Assembly: GCA_029298735.1 (NCBI GenBank)
Contig: JANSLP010000505.1
Span: 1-16,546 of the forward strand
Direction of reading: 5' to 3'
Origin: Ophiostoma sp. CBS 140.51
Lineage: Eukaryota; Ascomycota; Sordariomycetes; Ophiostomatales; Ophiostomataceae
Length of the DNA stretch: 16,546 bases
Shown piece after piece: positions 16,217-16,546 of this stretch (the stretch's first letter is position 1; each line of letters starts with the position of its first letter). Position numbers and translations under genes: made by a program. The notes beneath the pieces are model-generated. The model did not search any database and was not told the origin of the DNA. It saw only the letters and a list, made by a program, of their open reading frames with translations.

Positions 16217-16546
16217 ACGAGCGAGACTGCGAGCGGAGCGAGGACAAGAAGTTGTCGAAGACGACCGCTGTAGGCGATACTAATCGTCGAAGATGACGTG
16301 ATCGTCAAAGACAATGTACATAAAACGGAGACGATACAACATGAAGATACCTAAGATGAGAGATGAATGTAATGCAAATACAATGTACATACTAAGAGAA
16401 CGAGTGAACCGAGTGAAAATGAGTAAAATCAAAGGAAGTTATGGCAAGCTGTCCCAATCTGCTTACGAAGAGTGAGGAGCCAATCTGGGAGAGAAATCAG
16501 ACGGTAAAATAAGCTGGTGTGTCGTTTATGGAGTATTCATGGCGTT
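16217..16546 (+). other. 3' flank of the quinate repressor gene
   Basis: No coding sequence is seen to the end of the window. It holds the probable 3' untranslated region, with two PUF-type motifs at 16316-16323 and 16384-16391 and the 12-mer GAGCGGAGCGAG at 16231-16242. No canonical AATAAA is present; ATAAAAC at about 16321 is a weak alternative. Confidence 0.5.
16316..16391 (+). promoter_or_regulatory. Two PUF-protein recognition motifs in the qutR 3' region
   Basis: TGTACATA occurs at 16316-16323 and 16384-16391, each inside the longer identical string CAATGTACATA. UGUANAUA is the established core recognised by Pumilio/PUF RNA-binding proteins, which control mRNA stability and translation. 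Both copies are in sense orientation 100-175 bases after the stop codon. Binding is inferred from motif only. Confidence 0.4.

Overview
The window is nuclear DNA of a filamentous ascomycete (Pezizomycotina). The quinate-regulator architecture and gene order fit a Sordariomycete, but the species cannot be read from the sequence. Supporting signs are short introns with GTGAGT donors and CTAAC branch points, pyrimidine-rich leaders, long gene-poor spacers, and proteins that closely match the Neurospora qa / Aspergillus qut quinate-utilisation cluster.

Layout from left to right. Positions 1-1020 are upstream sequence with a clear TATA box. A two-exon zinc alcohol dehydrogenase of the ADH6/cinnamyl-alcohol-dehydrogenase type runs 1021-2217 (+). 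A 1.3 kb convergent spacer (2218-3518) holds a diverged duplication of the dehydrogenase 3' region and one doubtful small reading frame. The quinate permease gene (qutD/qa-y) is at 3519-5111 (-). A 3 kb gene-poor spacer follows (5112-8082), with hairpins, a dense cluster of CreA-type hexamers and a candidate quinate-activator site. The Zn2Cys6 quinate activator (qutA/qa-1F) is at 8083-11106 (-). A 2 kb divergent regulatory region (11107-13182) carries a second, nearly identical candidate activator site, more CreA-type hexamers, upstream ORFs and a 19-bp tandem repeat. The quinate repressor (qutR/qa-1S, two exons) is at 13183-16216 (+), and its 3' flank (16217-16546) carries two perfect PUF-type motifs.

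How the genes work together. In the known system the permease imports quinate, the repressor binds and blocks the activator, and quinate or a pathway metabolite relieves that block. The activator then turns on the permease, the catabolic enzymes and both regulator genes. All three non-enzymatic members are here. The catabolic enzyme genes (type II dehydroquinase, quinate/shikimate dehydrogenase, dehydroshikimate dehydratase) are not in the window and may lie outside it. The aromatic-aldehyde-type alcohol dehydrogenase beside the permease is not a classical cluster member. Its link to aromatic catabolism is inference from position.

The repressor is the most informative protein. It is a relic of the C-terminal three domains of the AROM shikimate-pathway protein. 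The dehydroquinase-like domain has lost its key catalytic residues, while the shikimate-dehydrogenase-like domain still has its apparent catalytic and cofactor residues. I saw no mobile element, CRISPR array, tRNA or rRNA.
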